A stretch of DNA of 64,000 nucleotides from DATBGS01 sp036557885 (GTDB taxonomy: Bacteria; Chloroflexota; Ktedonobacteria; Ktedonobacterales; DATBGS01), in the NCBI GenBank assembly GCA_036557885.1, contig DATBGS010000105.1:1-64000 (forward strand), read 5' to 3'. Below the pieces are notes generated by a model. That model was not told where the DNA came from. It saw nothing but the letters and a program-made list of their open reading frames with translations, and ran no database searches. The position numbers were made by a program, and so were the translations under genes. Positions 16,406 to 24,353 of this stretch are shown here, in pieces (the first letter of the stretch is position 1; each line of letters starts with the position of its first letter).

Positions 16406-16966
16406 GTGCACAACGACATCGAAGAAGTGTTAGTGACCCAGGAACAGTTGCGCCACAAAATACAGGAGTTGGGCGGGCAAATCACCAGGGATTATCAGGG
16501 GCGTTCGCTGCTGCTGCTCTGCGTGTTGAAAGGGGCGGCGATGTTCCTGGCTGATCTGGCGCGGGAAATTGAGCTGCGGCTGGAGATTGATTTTATGGTG
16601 GTGTCCAGCTATGGCAGCGAAACGGAGTCCAGCGGGGTGGTGCGGATTCTGAAAGACCTGGAAGAACCAATCGCGGGCAAAGAAGTGCTGATCGTTGAGG
16701 ATATTGTTGATAGCGGGCTGACACTGCATTATCTGTTGGATGTTTTGCGCAGACGTAACCCGGCCAGCTTGCGGGTGTGCACGCTGATTGATAAGGTGAA
16801 AGAGCGGGCCAAGATCGTTGCGCCAGATTATATTGGCTTTCAGGTGGCAGATCGTTTTGTGGTGGGGTACGGCCTGGATTATGCCCAGTATTATCGCAAC
16901 CTGCCCTATATCGGGGTGCTGAAGCCAGAGGTCTACGCGGCGGCGCCCGAACACTCAATCTCCTAG
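16406..16966 (+). CDS. hpt: Hypoxanthine phosphoribosyltransferase
   Basis: This purine-salvage enzyme makes IMP or GMP from hypoxanthine or guanine and PRPP. Its 186 residues contain LLLLCVLKGAAMFLADL, the PRPP-binding loop VLIVEDIVDSGLTLHYLL with its acidic pair, and the C-terminal FVVGYGLDYAQYYRNLPYIGVL, which is characteristic of bacterial HPRT. The GTG start is chosen because AGAGGAGGGG precedes it by about six bases; a start 42 bp upstream would add an unrelated basic extension. Confidence 0.95.
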   Translation: MHNDIEEVLVTQEQLRHKIQELGGQITRDYQGRSLLLLCVLKGAAMFLADLAREIELRLEIDFMVVSSYGSETESSGVVRILKDLEEPIAGKEVLIVEDIVDSGLTLHYLLDVLRRRNPASLRVCTLIDKVKERAKIVAPDYIGFQVADRFVVGYGLDYAQYYRNLPYIGVLKPEVYAAAPEHSIS

Positions 16967-16987
16967 AACTCAAAAACCTGGCCTGGA

Positions 16988-19426
16988 ATGGCGGAATGTG
17001 GCATGGCTCGATTAAGCGCGCGCGACGGCGTGTTTTTGCTGGATGGGCAGCCCTGGCTGCTGCGTGGTGGGGAATTCCAGTATTTTCGGATTCGCCCCGA
17101 GCTGTGGCGGCCTGGGTTGGAGAAGCTGAAGGCGGCAGGGTTGAATGCTATCTCCAGCTATGTGCCCTGGGTCTGGCACGAGCCAGAGGAAGGCCAGCTT
17201 GACTTTACCGGGCGCACGCATCCGCAGCGCAATCTGGTGGGCTTTTTGGAGACATGCCAGGCGCTGGGCCTGCCCTTTATGGCGCGGCCTGGTCCCTACA
17301 TCTACGCGGAATATCGCGGCTTTGGACATCCGCGCTGGCTGGGAGAGAGCTATCCCGATACGGTGATGCGCGACCCCAAAGGGCGTATGGTGCGCGGCGA
17401 CCACTATTACAACTTTGCGGTGATGCAGCCAACCTACCTGGCAAAGGTGGAACGCTGGTACGCAGCGGTGGTGGAGGTGCTGCGCCCGTTTTTTGATGCC
17501 CCGGTGATTAGCTTCCAGCTTGATAACGAGACGGGGCTGATGTATGGGGCGTCGCTGGGAAAGTTTGATTTTAACCCCGATACAGTGGGGCGCTATCGCA
17601 TTTTTCTGCATGACACCTATCGGGAGATCGAAGATCTCAACGCGGCCTGGGGAACGAACTACCCTGGCTTTGGGCAGATTTTGCCGCCGCAGGGACCGTT
17701 TGGGCATGGCGAGGCGATAGACTGGCAGCGCTTTCTGGAGGATTGGCTGGTCAGCTATCTCAAGTATTTGCGCCGGATTGCGGGGGAACTGAAGGTGCCG
17801 GTGCCGCTGGCGATCAACGAGCAGGCGACGTATCTCAGTCCCGCGCATCCTGCCAGGAAGTCGGCGCTGGCGGAGGTCTACGGCTTTGATCTCTATATCA
17901 AGAGCAGCGGCGCGGCGGTGACGGCAGATTTTCCTTTTGCGTCTTCGCAGTATCCGGCGCTGTTTCAGGCATATGCCACATCCGAGCGGCCTTCGACCTG
18001 CCTGGAGTTGGGCGCGGGCTGGTGGGATGCGCGGGCGCGGATTGCGAACGAGGCGACGGTGCAGGCGATGCTGGGCTGTGTGGCGCATGGGGTGCGCGGC
18101 TATGCTCTGTACGTTGTCCAGGATGGCAGCGACCCCGAAGGGGCGCCCTATCACTTTCAGACGCTGCTGGACGAGGAAGGGCGCGAGCAGCCCCGTTACG
18201 CGGCTGTGCAGGGCGTGCAGCGTTTTCTGGCTGAGCACGAGCAAGCGGTGCTCCAGTCGGAGCAGGTCTGGGATTCGATTGCGTACCTGCACTACCAGCC
18301 CTACGCGCGTTTTACGCCGGAGGAATATCTGCCCCGGCGCGTCATTCAAGACCCCGTTCAATATCTGGCGTCGCTGGGGCATTTTGGCTTCTATGATCTG
18401 CTGGTGAGCGCGGGCTATCAGCCGCGCTTTTTTGATCTGGAGCAGGTGACAGATGCGCAGCTTGCTGCCTATCGCGTGGCAGTGCTGCCTACGAAGGGCT
18501 ATCTGGACCCGGACAGCTTTGCGAAGCTGCGGCGCTATGTGGAGCAGGGTGGGCAGTTAATCACGCTGCCAGGGACGATTACCAAAGATGCCTATGGGCG
18601 CCCTCTGCCCGATGCCCAGGCGTTGTACCCTCACCCAGAGCAGCAGGCGCGCTGGCTGGGGATGAGCCGCGTGCTGGCCGGGCTGCTGAACGGCTGGGTG
18701 ATCCGCTATCGGCTGCTGAACCGGCGCAGGCTGGCGAAGCGGCTGCCAACGGCGATGCACCTGAGCGATCTGTATGAGCCGGTGCTGGTGGGGCAGGCCG
18801 TGAAGCTTCCGGCGGCGCGGCTGCGTTCGGCGCGGGGGATGAGCGTGCGCGGCGATTATCGGCTGGCGACCTTTGGTCCGCTTGCAGGGGGAGGCTTGGC
18901 AGCAGGCGCGGGAGGCGTGGGGACGGCAGCGGGTATCCCTTCAGAGCAGGTAGTGCTGCGGCAGGGTGGGCAGGTGGCTGGCTATCGGGCGCGGGTGGGC
19001 AGCGGAAGCAGTATCGTGCTGGGGACGCTGCCCGGCGGGTGCTATGCCACCTCGGTCTATTATCGGCTTGCTCCCAACGAGCGCGCCGAACTGCGCCACT
19101 TTGCGAGGGAATTGATGGACCAGATAGGCGTCAGGCGTGTGAGCGAAAGCGAACTGGAGGTGGAGTGTGTGCGGAGGCGCCTGCCTGATGGAAGCTGGCT
19201 GCTTTTTGTGCTGAATCGGTTAGAAGAGCAGCGTGGCACCCTGACGCTGGCGCTGGAGGGTCACGCTGATTACAGCGTTGAGGCGCTGTACTCCTACAAG
19301 CAGTCGCGCGCCGAGAAACAGGCAAGCCCAGATGCACAAAAGCGCGATGACAACAAACATCCTTTGCAGCTTGCGCTGACGCTGGCGGCAGATGATGTGC
19401 TGGTGCTGCGACTCGCGCCCCAATAA
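16988..19426 (+). CDS. GH35-like beta-galactosidase
   Basis: This is an 812-residue glycoside hydrolase. It begins with the GH35 pattern LLDGQPWLLRGGEFQYFRI, then GLNAISSYVPWVWHEPEEGQ and MARPGPYIYAEYRGFGHPRWL. The probable acid/base Glu is in SFQLDNETGLMYG and the nucleophile Glu in TCLELGAGWWD. A central region (about 430-560) resembles the glutamine-amidotransferase-like domain of GH42/GH35 enzymes, and the C-terminal part is beta-rich with a Gly/Ala-rich insert near 635-650. No signal peptide is visible, so it is likely cytoplasmic, acting on imported galactosides. The SD is weak; Met6 (17003) is an alternative start. No sugar transporter is adjacent. Confidence 0.85.
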   Translation: MAECGMARLSARDGVFLLDGQPWLLRGGEFQYFRIRPELWRPGLEKLKAAGLNAISSYVPWVWHEPEEGQLDFTGRTHPQRNLVGFLETCQALGLPFMARPGPYIYAEYRGFGHPRWLGESYPDTVMRDPKGRMVRGDHYYNFAVMQPTYLAKVERWYAAVVEVLRPFFDAPVISFQLDNETGLMYGASLGKFDFNPDTVGRYRIFLHDTYREIEDLNAAWGTNYPGFGQILPPQGPFGHGEAIDWQRFLEDWLVSYLKYLRRIAGELKVPVPLAINEQATYLSPAHPARKSALAEVYGFDLYIKSSGAAVTADFPFASSQYPALFQAYATSERPSTCLELGAGWWDARARIANEATVQAMLGCVAHGVRGYALYVVQDGSDPEGAPYHFQTLLDEEGREQPRYAAVQGVQRFLAEHEQAVLQSEQVWDSIAYLHYQPYARFTPEEYLPRRVIQDPVQYLASLGHFGFYDLLVSAGYQPRFFDLEQVTDAQLAAYRVAVLPTKGYLDPDSFAKLRRYVEQGGQLITLPGTITKDAYGRPLPDAQALYPHPEQQARWLGMSRVLAGLLNGWVIRYRLLNRRRLAKRLPTAMHLSDLYEPVLVGQAVKLPAARLRSARGMSVRGDYRLATFGPLAGGGLAAGAGGVGTAAGIPSEQVVLRQGGQVAGYRARVGSGSSIVLGTLPGGCYATSVYYRLAPNERAELRHFARELMDQIGVRRVSESELEVECVRRRLPDGSWLLFVLNRLEEQRGTLTLALEGHADYSVEALYSYKQSRAEKQASPDAQKRDDNKHPLQLALTLAADDVLVLRLAPQ

Positions 19427-19443
19427 ACGCGGCTCAGGCGATA

Positions 19444-19452
19444 TGCTACAAT
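19444..19452 (+). promoter_or_regulatory. Extended -10 promoter of the pgeF cluster
   Basis: TGC followed by TACAAT (19447-19452) forms an extended -10 about 70 bp before the pgeF GTG. No good -35 is visible. Confidence 0.5.
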
Positions 19453-19518
19453 GGCTGGGGAAGCGTGGCAGGTGGGTGGGCTGGACATATGCTTGCCAGG
19501 AAGCGTAAGAGGTAGCGC

Positions 19519-20349
19519 GTGATCGAACAACAGCACGAGGGCTTTCGTTATTTTCAGTTTGAGCATTTTGCTCAGCATCCAGGGGTGGTACAGGCGGTAT
19601 TTTCGCGGCAGGGCGGCTTGAGTGACCCGCCATTTGCCAGTTTGAATACGGGCTATAGTTCTGGCGATGATCGCAGCCGGGTGCGCGCCAATCGGGAGAT
19701 GCTCTCGAAGGTGCTGGGCCACGCGGACTGGCCGATGGCGACCTCCTGGATTGTGCATGGCAACGAGGCGGTGGAAGTGGGGGCGGAGTGGAAGGCTGAC
19801 CATCGAGAACTGGATGACCCTGGACCACGCAGACGCGGCGATGCGTTAATCACGCGCGAGCCAGAACTGTTTTTGTTGATCTCCTATGCGGATTGTTTGC
19901 CCTTGCTGTTGTATGACCCGGTGCAGCATGTGGCCGGAATTGCGCACGCGGGCTGGCGCGGGTCGGCTGGTGGCATGGCGGGCGAGGCGGTGGCGGCTTT
20001 GGCGCGGCAGTTTGGGTCGCGTCCGGCGGATGTGCTGGTGGGGATGGCGCCCTCGATTGGTCCTTGCTGCTATGAGGTGGGGCCGGATGTGCTGGAGCAG
20101 TTTGAGCGGACTCCCCAAATTGCGGAGACGGCGGCTTTTTTGCCGCATGTGGCTGGCCGGAGTGACCGCTGGATGTTAGACTTACAGGAGACGAACCGGC
20201 GACAACTGCTGGCGGCGGGGATACTGCCTGAACATTTGGAAGCGATGCCGATTTGCACCTCCTGCCGCACCGATCTCTTTTATTCGTATCGGCGCGAACA
20301 GAGGAAAACGGGGCGCTTTGCGGTGCTGGTGGGCTTGAACCCTGCCTGA
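19519..20349 (+). CDS. pgeF: Peptidoglycan editing factor / YfiH-LACC1-family purine nucleosidase
   Basis: This 276-residue member of the YfiH (DUF152) family keeps the zinc ligands: His in SWIVHGNEAVE, Cys in ISYADCLPLLLYD and His in GIAHAGWRGSAGG. Family members have adenosine deaminase and purine nucleoside phosphorylase activity, and in E. coli the protein keeps UDP-MurNAc ligation faithful. The GTG start follows AGAGGTAG. It is the first gene of pgeF-yggS-DUF6391-yggT-yggU, a cluster near cell-division genes in many bacteria; here no division genes are adjacent. Confidence 0.92.
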   Translation: MIEQQHEGFRYFQFEHFAQHPGVVQAVFSRQGGLSDPPFASLNTGYSSGDDRSRVRANREMLSKVLGHADWPMATSWIVHGNEAVEVGAEWKADHRELDDPGPRRRGDALITREPELFLLISYADCLPLLLYDPVQHVAGIAHAGWRGSAGGMAGEAVAALARQFGSRPADVLVGMAPSIGPCCYEVGPDVLEQFERTPQIAETAAFLPHVAGRSDRWMLDLQETNRRQLLAAGILPEHLEAMPICTSCRTDLFYSYRREQRKTGRFAVLVGLNPA

Positions 20350-20364
20350 ACGGGCGTGTAAGTT

Positions 20365-21063
20365 ATGGATGAGATAGTTGAGCGGATACGCCAGGTGCGC
20401 GAGCGGATGGCCGAGGCGGCAGAGCGCAGCGGGCGCAGTGCTGAGGCGGTGACGCTGGTGGCGGTGACCAAAACGATGCCAGCCGAGCGCGTCAGGCTGG
20501 CGTATGAGGCGGGGCTGCGGGTGTTTGGGGAGAATCGCGTGCAGGAGGCACGCGAAAAGATCGGCGCGCTGGCGGACCTGCGGTTGGCGCACTGGCAGTT
20601 AATCGGGCATCTGCAAACAAATAAGGTGGCGCGGGCGGTGGAGTTGTTTGAGATGGTGCAGAGTGTAGATAGCGCGCATCTGGCGGAGGCACTGAATCGC
20701 AGCGCGGAGGCCCACAGCAAACGCTTGCCGGTGCTGCTAGAGGTGAATGTTGGGGAGGAAGCCTCGAAAGAGGGCGTCAGGCCGCAGGCGCTGGCGAAAT
20801 TGGCTGAGGCGGTGGTGCGGCTGCCACATCTGGAGGTGCAGGGGTTGATGACGGTGGCGCCCTATACGCCGCAGCCCGAAGAGGTGCGCCCGGTGTTTCG
20901 CAAGCTGCGCGAACTGCGCGAGGCGCTGCGCGAGCGTTTTCCAGAGGCTGCGTGGCAGCATCTTTCGATGGGTATGAGCGAGGATTACGAGGTGGCGATT
21001 GAGGAGGGGGCAACGATGGTGCGGCTGGGGCGCGCACTCTTTGGGGAGCGGGCAATAAAATAA
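20365..21063 (+). CDS. YggS/PROSC-family pyridoxal-phosphate homeostasis protein
   Basis: This 232-residue single-domain TIM-barrel protein binds PLP through Lys36 in LVAVTKTMPAERV and helps maintain free PLP levels. FGENRVQEAREKI, LAHWQLIGHLQTNKV, VLLEVNVGEEASKEG and the closing LSMGMSEDYEVAIEEGATMVRLGRALFG are the family hallmarks. It starts 15 bp after pgeF with which it is co-transcribed. Confidence 0.95.
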   Translation: MDEIVERIRQVRERMAEAAERSGRSAEAVTLVAVTKTMPAERVRLAYEAGLRVFGENRVQEAREKIGALADLRLAHWQLIGHLQTNKVARAVELFEMVQSVDSAHLAEALNRSAEAHSKRLPVLLEVNVGEEASKEGVRPQALAKLAEAVVRLPHLEVQGLMTVAPYTPQPEEVRPVFRKLRELREALRERFPEAAWQHLSMGMSEDYEVAIEEGATMVRLGRALFGERAIK

Positions 21064-21165
21064 CATCATCAGCAAGGGGCGGTGATGGTTGAAAGCAAGG
21101 ATAAAGTACGTATAGATGAGTACGCTTGCACCCAGGCCACACGGGAACCAGAGAGGAAGCGAGCG

Positions 21166-21660
21166 ATGAGAATTGGCGATTTGTTCTTTGGGCGGCGGAT
21201 TCGACAAAATCACGCGCTGGAGCACGCGACGGTGACGATTCTTGCCACGATGATTCCTAACCTGCGCGTGAGCGCGCGCTCCAGTGGGCAGGGGTTTATC
21301 ATTTTTGGGGATGTGGACCGGGGGAAGGTGCGCGCCGCAGCACAGATGGCCCTGGAGCGGTTGCAGGCGGGCGAGGCTGAACTGGCGATTCACCCCAATT
21401 GTGGAACAAATCTGGCGGTGGGGATGGTATTGGCGGTGATAGGTGGCCTGCTCGTTATGAGCCTGGGGCGTTCGCGGCTGCGTGTGATTCCGGCTGTGGC
21501 TGGCGCGCTGCTGGCTGGTTCGCTGGGCCGTCCGTTGGGGCAGGTTGTACAGAGGCATGTCACGACGCTGCCTGATTTGCATGGGGTGCGTGTGACCGAG
21601 GTGATGCGTCGGAAGTTCTTGCGTTTTGTCGTGGTGGATGTGCAGACGGTTCAGGACTAA
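21166..21660 (+). CDS. DUF6391-family membrane-associated protein
   Basis: This is a 164-residue protein of unknown function. RQNHALEHATVTILATMIPN near the N-terminus and IHPNCGTNLAVGM before a hydrophobic stretch (MVLAVIGGLLVMSL and a second segment around VAGALLAGSLG) match DUF6391 as known from cyanobacteria and Chloroflexota. The His-rich NHALEHA motif and the Cys-containing HPNCGT are conserved-looking. The start at 21166 is fixed by GAGGAAG seven bases upstream, so the 28 residues encoded before it are excluded. It lies between yggS and yggT. Confidence 0.75.
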   Translation: MRIGDLFFGRRIRQNHALEHATVTILATMIPNLRVSARSSGQGFIIFGDVDRGKVRAAAQMALERLQAGEAELAIHPNCGTNLAVGMVLAVIGGLLVMSLGRSRLRVIPAVAGALLAGSLGRPLGQVVQRHVTTLPDLHGVRVTEVMRRKFLRFVVVDVQTVQD

Positions 21661-21743
21661 CGTTCAGGAGTGAGAGATGGCAGATGGAGTGCTTGTTGTC
21701 CGCGCCCGCTGTTTGATAAGGTGTCTGATCAAGGAGGAATGCG

Positions 21744-22022
21744 ATGTTCCTGCTCGAACATAATATTCTGCACGAGGTTATTTCGATCTTTTTTGGGCTA
21801 TTGATTGTGCTGCTCTTTGTGCGTTGGATTCTTTCACTGTTCCGTTTGCCTGATGGCAACCCGATCATGCTTTTTTTGACGCGCACCACCGATCCGATTA
21901 TTCTGCCGTTTCGTCGGCGCATCCCTCCGGTGATGTTTTTGGATATTTCCTGGTTTTTTGCCTGGGCCTTTCTGTACATTTTTCGCATCGTTTTTCTTCA
22001 GGCGCTGCCGCTCGGCTGGTAA
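21744..22022 (+). CDS. YggT-family integral membrane protein
   Basis: This 92-residue protein has two hydrophobic helices separated by LFRLPDGNPIMLFLTRTTDPIILPFRR, the YggT signature (loop with DP..P.R). Family members affect osmotic tolerance and division-site membrane structure. A strong AAGGAGGAA precedes the ATG. It sits in its usual place between yggS and yggU. Confidence 0.9.
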   Translation: MFLLEHNILHEVISIFFGLLIVLLFVRWILSLFRLPDGNPIMLFLTRTTDPIILPFRRRIPPVMFLDISWFFAWAFLYIFRIVFLQALPLGW

Positions 22023-22096
22023 GATGAGCACCTCTGCGATGAGTATACCTGCTGCCTGGTACACCATATGGTGCGCCATGTGGGAAAAGATGGCTG

Positions 22097-22417
22097 ATGG
22101 AAGCTAAGCAGGGAGGGCCACCGGCATTTTTGCGCGAGCAGGGCAGATCGCTCCAGGTGCCGGTGCGCGTGCTGCCGCGCAGCAGCCGCAATGCCCTGAC
22201 CTGCGAGGCAGATGGGCTGCGGGCGCATCTCACAGCGCCTCCAGTGGATGGAGCGGCAAATGCGGCGCTGATTGCGCTGCTGGCCGAACGGCTGCATATT
22301 CCCAAACGTCAGGTATCGGTGGTACGTGGGGCCACTACGCGCCAAAAGCTGCTGGCGATTGAGGGGCTGTCGGCTGAGGAGTTCTGGCGGCGCCTGAGCG
22401 CGGTCATGGGTGAATAA
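22097..22417 (+). CDS. DUF167/YggU-family protein
   Basis: This small alpha/beta protein of 106 residues has VRVLPRSSRNALT, LRAHLTAPPVDGAANAALIALLAE and VSVVRGATTRQKLLAIEGL, the full DUF167 pattern. Biochemical function is unknown. It overlaps by a few bases the theoretical upstream frame of rplY but not the chosen rplY start, and it closes the pgeF cluster. Confidence 0.92.
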   Translation: MEAKQGGPPAFLREQGRSLQVPVRVLPRSSRNALTCEADGLRAHLTAPPVDGAANAALIALLAERLHIPKRQVSVVRGATTRQKLLAIEGLSAEEFWRRLSAVMGE

Positions 22418-22478
22418 GGGCTATAATTACCTGGATAGGCTGCAAAGCGGTAGATATTTTTCTGAACAACATGACCAG

Positions 22479-22514
22479 AACGTGAGCGCCGGGGCAGAGA
22501 CGCCCCCGGCGTTC
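22479..22514 (+). promoter_or_regulatory. Hairpin in the rplY leader
   Basis: CGCCGGGG (22487-22494) pairs with CCCCGGCG (22504-22511) around a nine-base loop, and flanking GAAC/GTTC can extend it. No T-run follows, so it is not a terminator. It lies just upstream of the rplY SD and could regulate translation. A TATAAT at 22422-22427 may be the -10 of this transcript. Confidence 0.5.
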
Positions 22515-22535
22515 TATCTGGAAAAGGAGCAGAAA

Positions 22536-23189
22536 TTGGCTGATCAAGTTTCGTTACGGGTGGCTGAGCGCACCATGCTGGGGAAGCGGGTGAAGAAGCT
22601 GCGCCGCCAGGGGATTATCCCTGCCAATGTGTATGGCCTGCGCCAGTCGTCGCAGGCGTTGCAGGTGGACTTGTACACGCTGGAACGCTTTCTGGCAAAG
22701 CATCATGCCACGCGCGTGATTACCCTTGAGGGCGCCAGCAACGGCGGCTCGCCGCTGAATGCGCTGGTGCGGCGTGTGGCGCGGAGTCCACGCAACGGCA
22801 AGATTCTGCACGTGGATTTCCTGCGCATCTCAATGAGCGAGCCGATTACGGTGCGCGTGCCGCTGGTGCTGAAGGGCGACGCTCCGGCGGTGACGGTGGA
22901 GGGAGGCGTGCTGCTGCATCTCGTGGACTCGGTGGAGATTGAAAGTCTGCCGGGTGATTTGCCAGAGGCGCTGGAGGCTGACGTGAGTGTGTTAAAGAAC
23001 ATGGATGATACGCTCCATCTGCGCGATGTGCCGGTGCCGCCGAAGGTGAAGCTGCTGAGCGACCCCGATGAACCTGTGGCAAAGGTCGTGGCGCCGCGCG
23101 CGGTGCTGGCGGAGGCTGAGAAGGAAGCCGAGAAAGAGGCCGAGAAGGAGGCCGAGGCGCCTGCGGCATCCGAAGAGGCGACAAGCTAA
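22536..23189 (+). CDS. rplY: 50S ribosomal protein L25 (general stress protein CTC type)
   Basis: This two-domain L25 binds 5S rRNA. The RNA-binding half has RTMLGKRVKKLRRQGIIPANVYG and the TL5/CTC half has HVDFLRISMSEPITVRVPL, VEGGVLLHLVDSVEIESLPGDLP and LHLRDVPVP. It ends in an acidic Glu/Lys/Ala repeat (four EAEK-like units). The TTG start is chosen because AAAAGGAG lies six bases upstream and conserved L25 sequence starts a few residues later. Starting further upstream would add 42 residues that overlap yggU and the leader hairpin. Confidence 0.9.
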   Translation: MADQVSLRVAERTMLGKRVKKLRRQGIIPANVYGLRQSSQALQVDLYTLERFLAKHHATRVITLEGASNGGSPLNALVRRVARSPRNGKILHVDFLRISMSEPITVRVPLVLKGDAPAVTVEGGVLLHLVDSVEIESLPGDLPEALEADVSVLKNMDDTLHLRDVPVPPKVKLLSDPDEPVAKVVAPRAVLAEAEKEAEKEAEKEAEAPAASEEATS

Positions 23190-23246
23190 GTCTTACGGCA
23201 AGCATACTCACCCATTTGGCGTTTGCAGAGCAGGCGCGGGAGATGA

Positions 23247-23274
23247 GCTGGCCCACTGGGCCAGCCTTCTTTTT
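23247..23274 (+). terminator. Terminator of rplY
   Basis: GCTGGCCC-ACT-GGGCCAGC forms a perfect 8-bp stem followed by CTTCTTTTT. Confidence 0.8.
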
Positions 23275-23455
23275 GCCGGGGAGTGCGCTGGCCGCGAGAC
23301 GGGTGTGCTATCCCCCAAAAGTCGTGTTTTGCGGTGTCCGGCCAGGACTCGTGCTATAGTGGGCATACGCAAAAAGTGATTGGCAGCCTGTATAGAGCAA
23401 GCTGTCAGGGCAGTGGGCGTGCAGAGGTATGCGTCAGAAATCCAGGGAGTTTGAG

Positions 23456-24238
23456 ATGCCTGCACTGTCGAGCGTTGGGGTGCTGGTGGTGGTGGCAGTA
23501 ATTGGGGGGCTGGGCGCCGGGGCGCTCATCAATATACTGGCAGATGTGCTGCCACGCGAGGAACTGAAGTGGGAACTGGCCGGCTGCCCCAAGTGCGGGC
23601 GCCGCTTGCCGGGGCGCTGGCTGCTGCCGGTCCTGGGGTTTGCCTGGCTTGGCGGGCGCTGTCCCGCTTGCGGAGAAGCTCTACCCAGGCGGCACCTATG
23701 GGTGGCGGTAGCGGCTCCGCTGGCCTTGCTGCTGGTGGTCTGGCGTGTCGCGGCCCAGCCACCCGGCGCGCTGCCGCTGGCTGGCCTCTTTGCGCTGTAT
23801 GGGCTGGTGACGCTGGTCTTACTCCTCATCTTTGTGATTGATCTGGAGCATCACCTCATTCTGGATGTGGTGACGTATCCAGCAATTGTGGCGCTGGTGG
23901 TGCTGGGTGTGGTATTCAATCATCGCTTGCTATTTTTGATGGTGGTGGGAGGGGTGATCGCTGGTGGCTTATTTGCGCTGTTCTATGGGCTGGCGTATCT
24001 GATCTATCATACCGACGCGCTGGGCCTGGGGGATGTGAAGCTGGCGGTGTTTTTAGGGGTGCTGACGGGCTGGCCGGTGGTGCTGACGGCATTATTGTAC
24101 GGGACGCTGGCCGGGGCAGCAACAGGCATGGTGCTGATGATGACGCAGCGGGCGGATCGGCAGACCATGATTCCACTGGGCACAGGGTTGAGCGCGGGAG
24201 CATTTCTGGCGCTGTTATTTACGCCTCTTTTATGGTAA
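23456..24238 (+). CDS. Prepilin peptidase (type IV leader peptidase)
   Basis: This 260-residue polytopic aspartyl protease cleaves and often N-methylates type IV prepilins and pseudopilins. Two CxxC pairs (CPKCGRRL and CPACGEAL) form the cytoplasmic zinc loop. The catalytic aspartates are in FVIDLEHHLILD and in GLGDVKLAVFLG (the GxGD motif). About seven membrane helices are predicted. The ATG at 23456 has AGGGAG upstream. No pilin genes are adjacent, so its substrates are encoded elsewhere. Confidence 0.92.
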   Translation: MPALSSVGVLVVVAVIGGLGAGALINILADVLPREELKWELAGCPKCGRRLPGRWLLPVLGFAWLGGRCPACGEALPRRHLWVAVAAPLALLLVVWRVAAQPPGALPLAGLFALYGLVTLVLLLIFVIDLEHHLILDVVTYPAIVALVVLGVVFNHRLLFLMVVGGVIAGGLFALFYGLAYLIYHTDALGLGDVKLAVFLGVLTGWPVVLTALLYGTLAGAATGMVLMMTQRADRQTMIPLGTGLSAGAFLALLFTPLLW

Positions 24239-24251
24239 ATGCTTCAAGCAC

Positions 24252-24280
24252 TTGTACAGGCGGGCAGGACGTGCTACACT
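24252..24280 (+). promoter_or_regulatory. Promoter of the DUF4388-Roadblock gene
   Basis: TTGTAC (24252-24257), a 17-bp spacer and TACACT (24275-24280) with an extended TGC lie about 75 bp before the start codon. Confidence 0.6.
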
Positions 24281-24353
24281 CTCGCTCAAAAGCCTCTTCC
24301 TAACTCTCTCGCTGATCGCTGTGCGAACCTTGATTGAGGAGTTGTATTGACGG

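Noticed and set aside
17012..18382. A 456-codon minus-strand open frame opposite the GH35-like gene
   Set aside because: Basic, repetitive composition typical of an antisense shadow of a GC-rich gene; no motif or SD.
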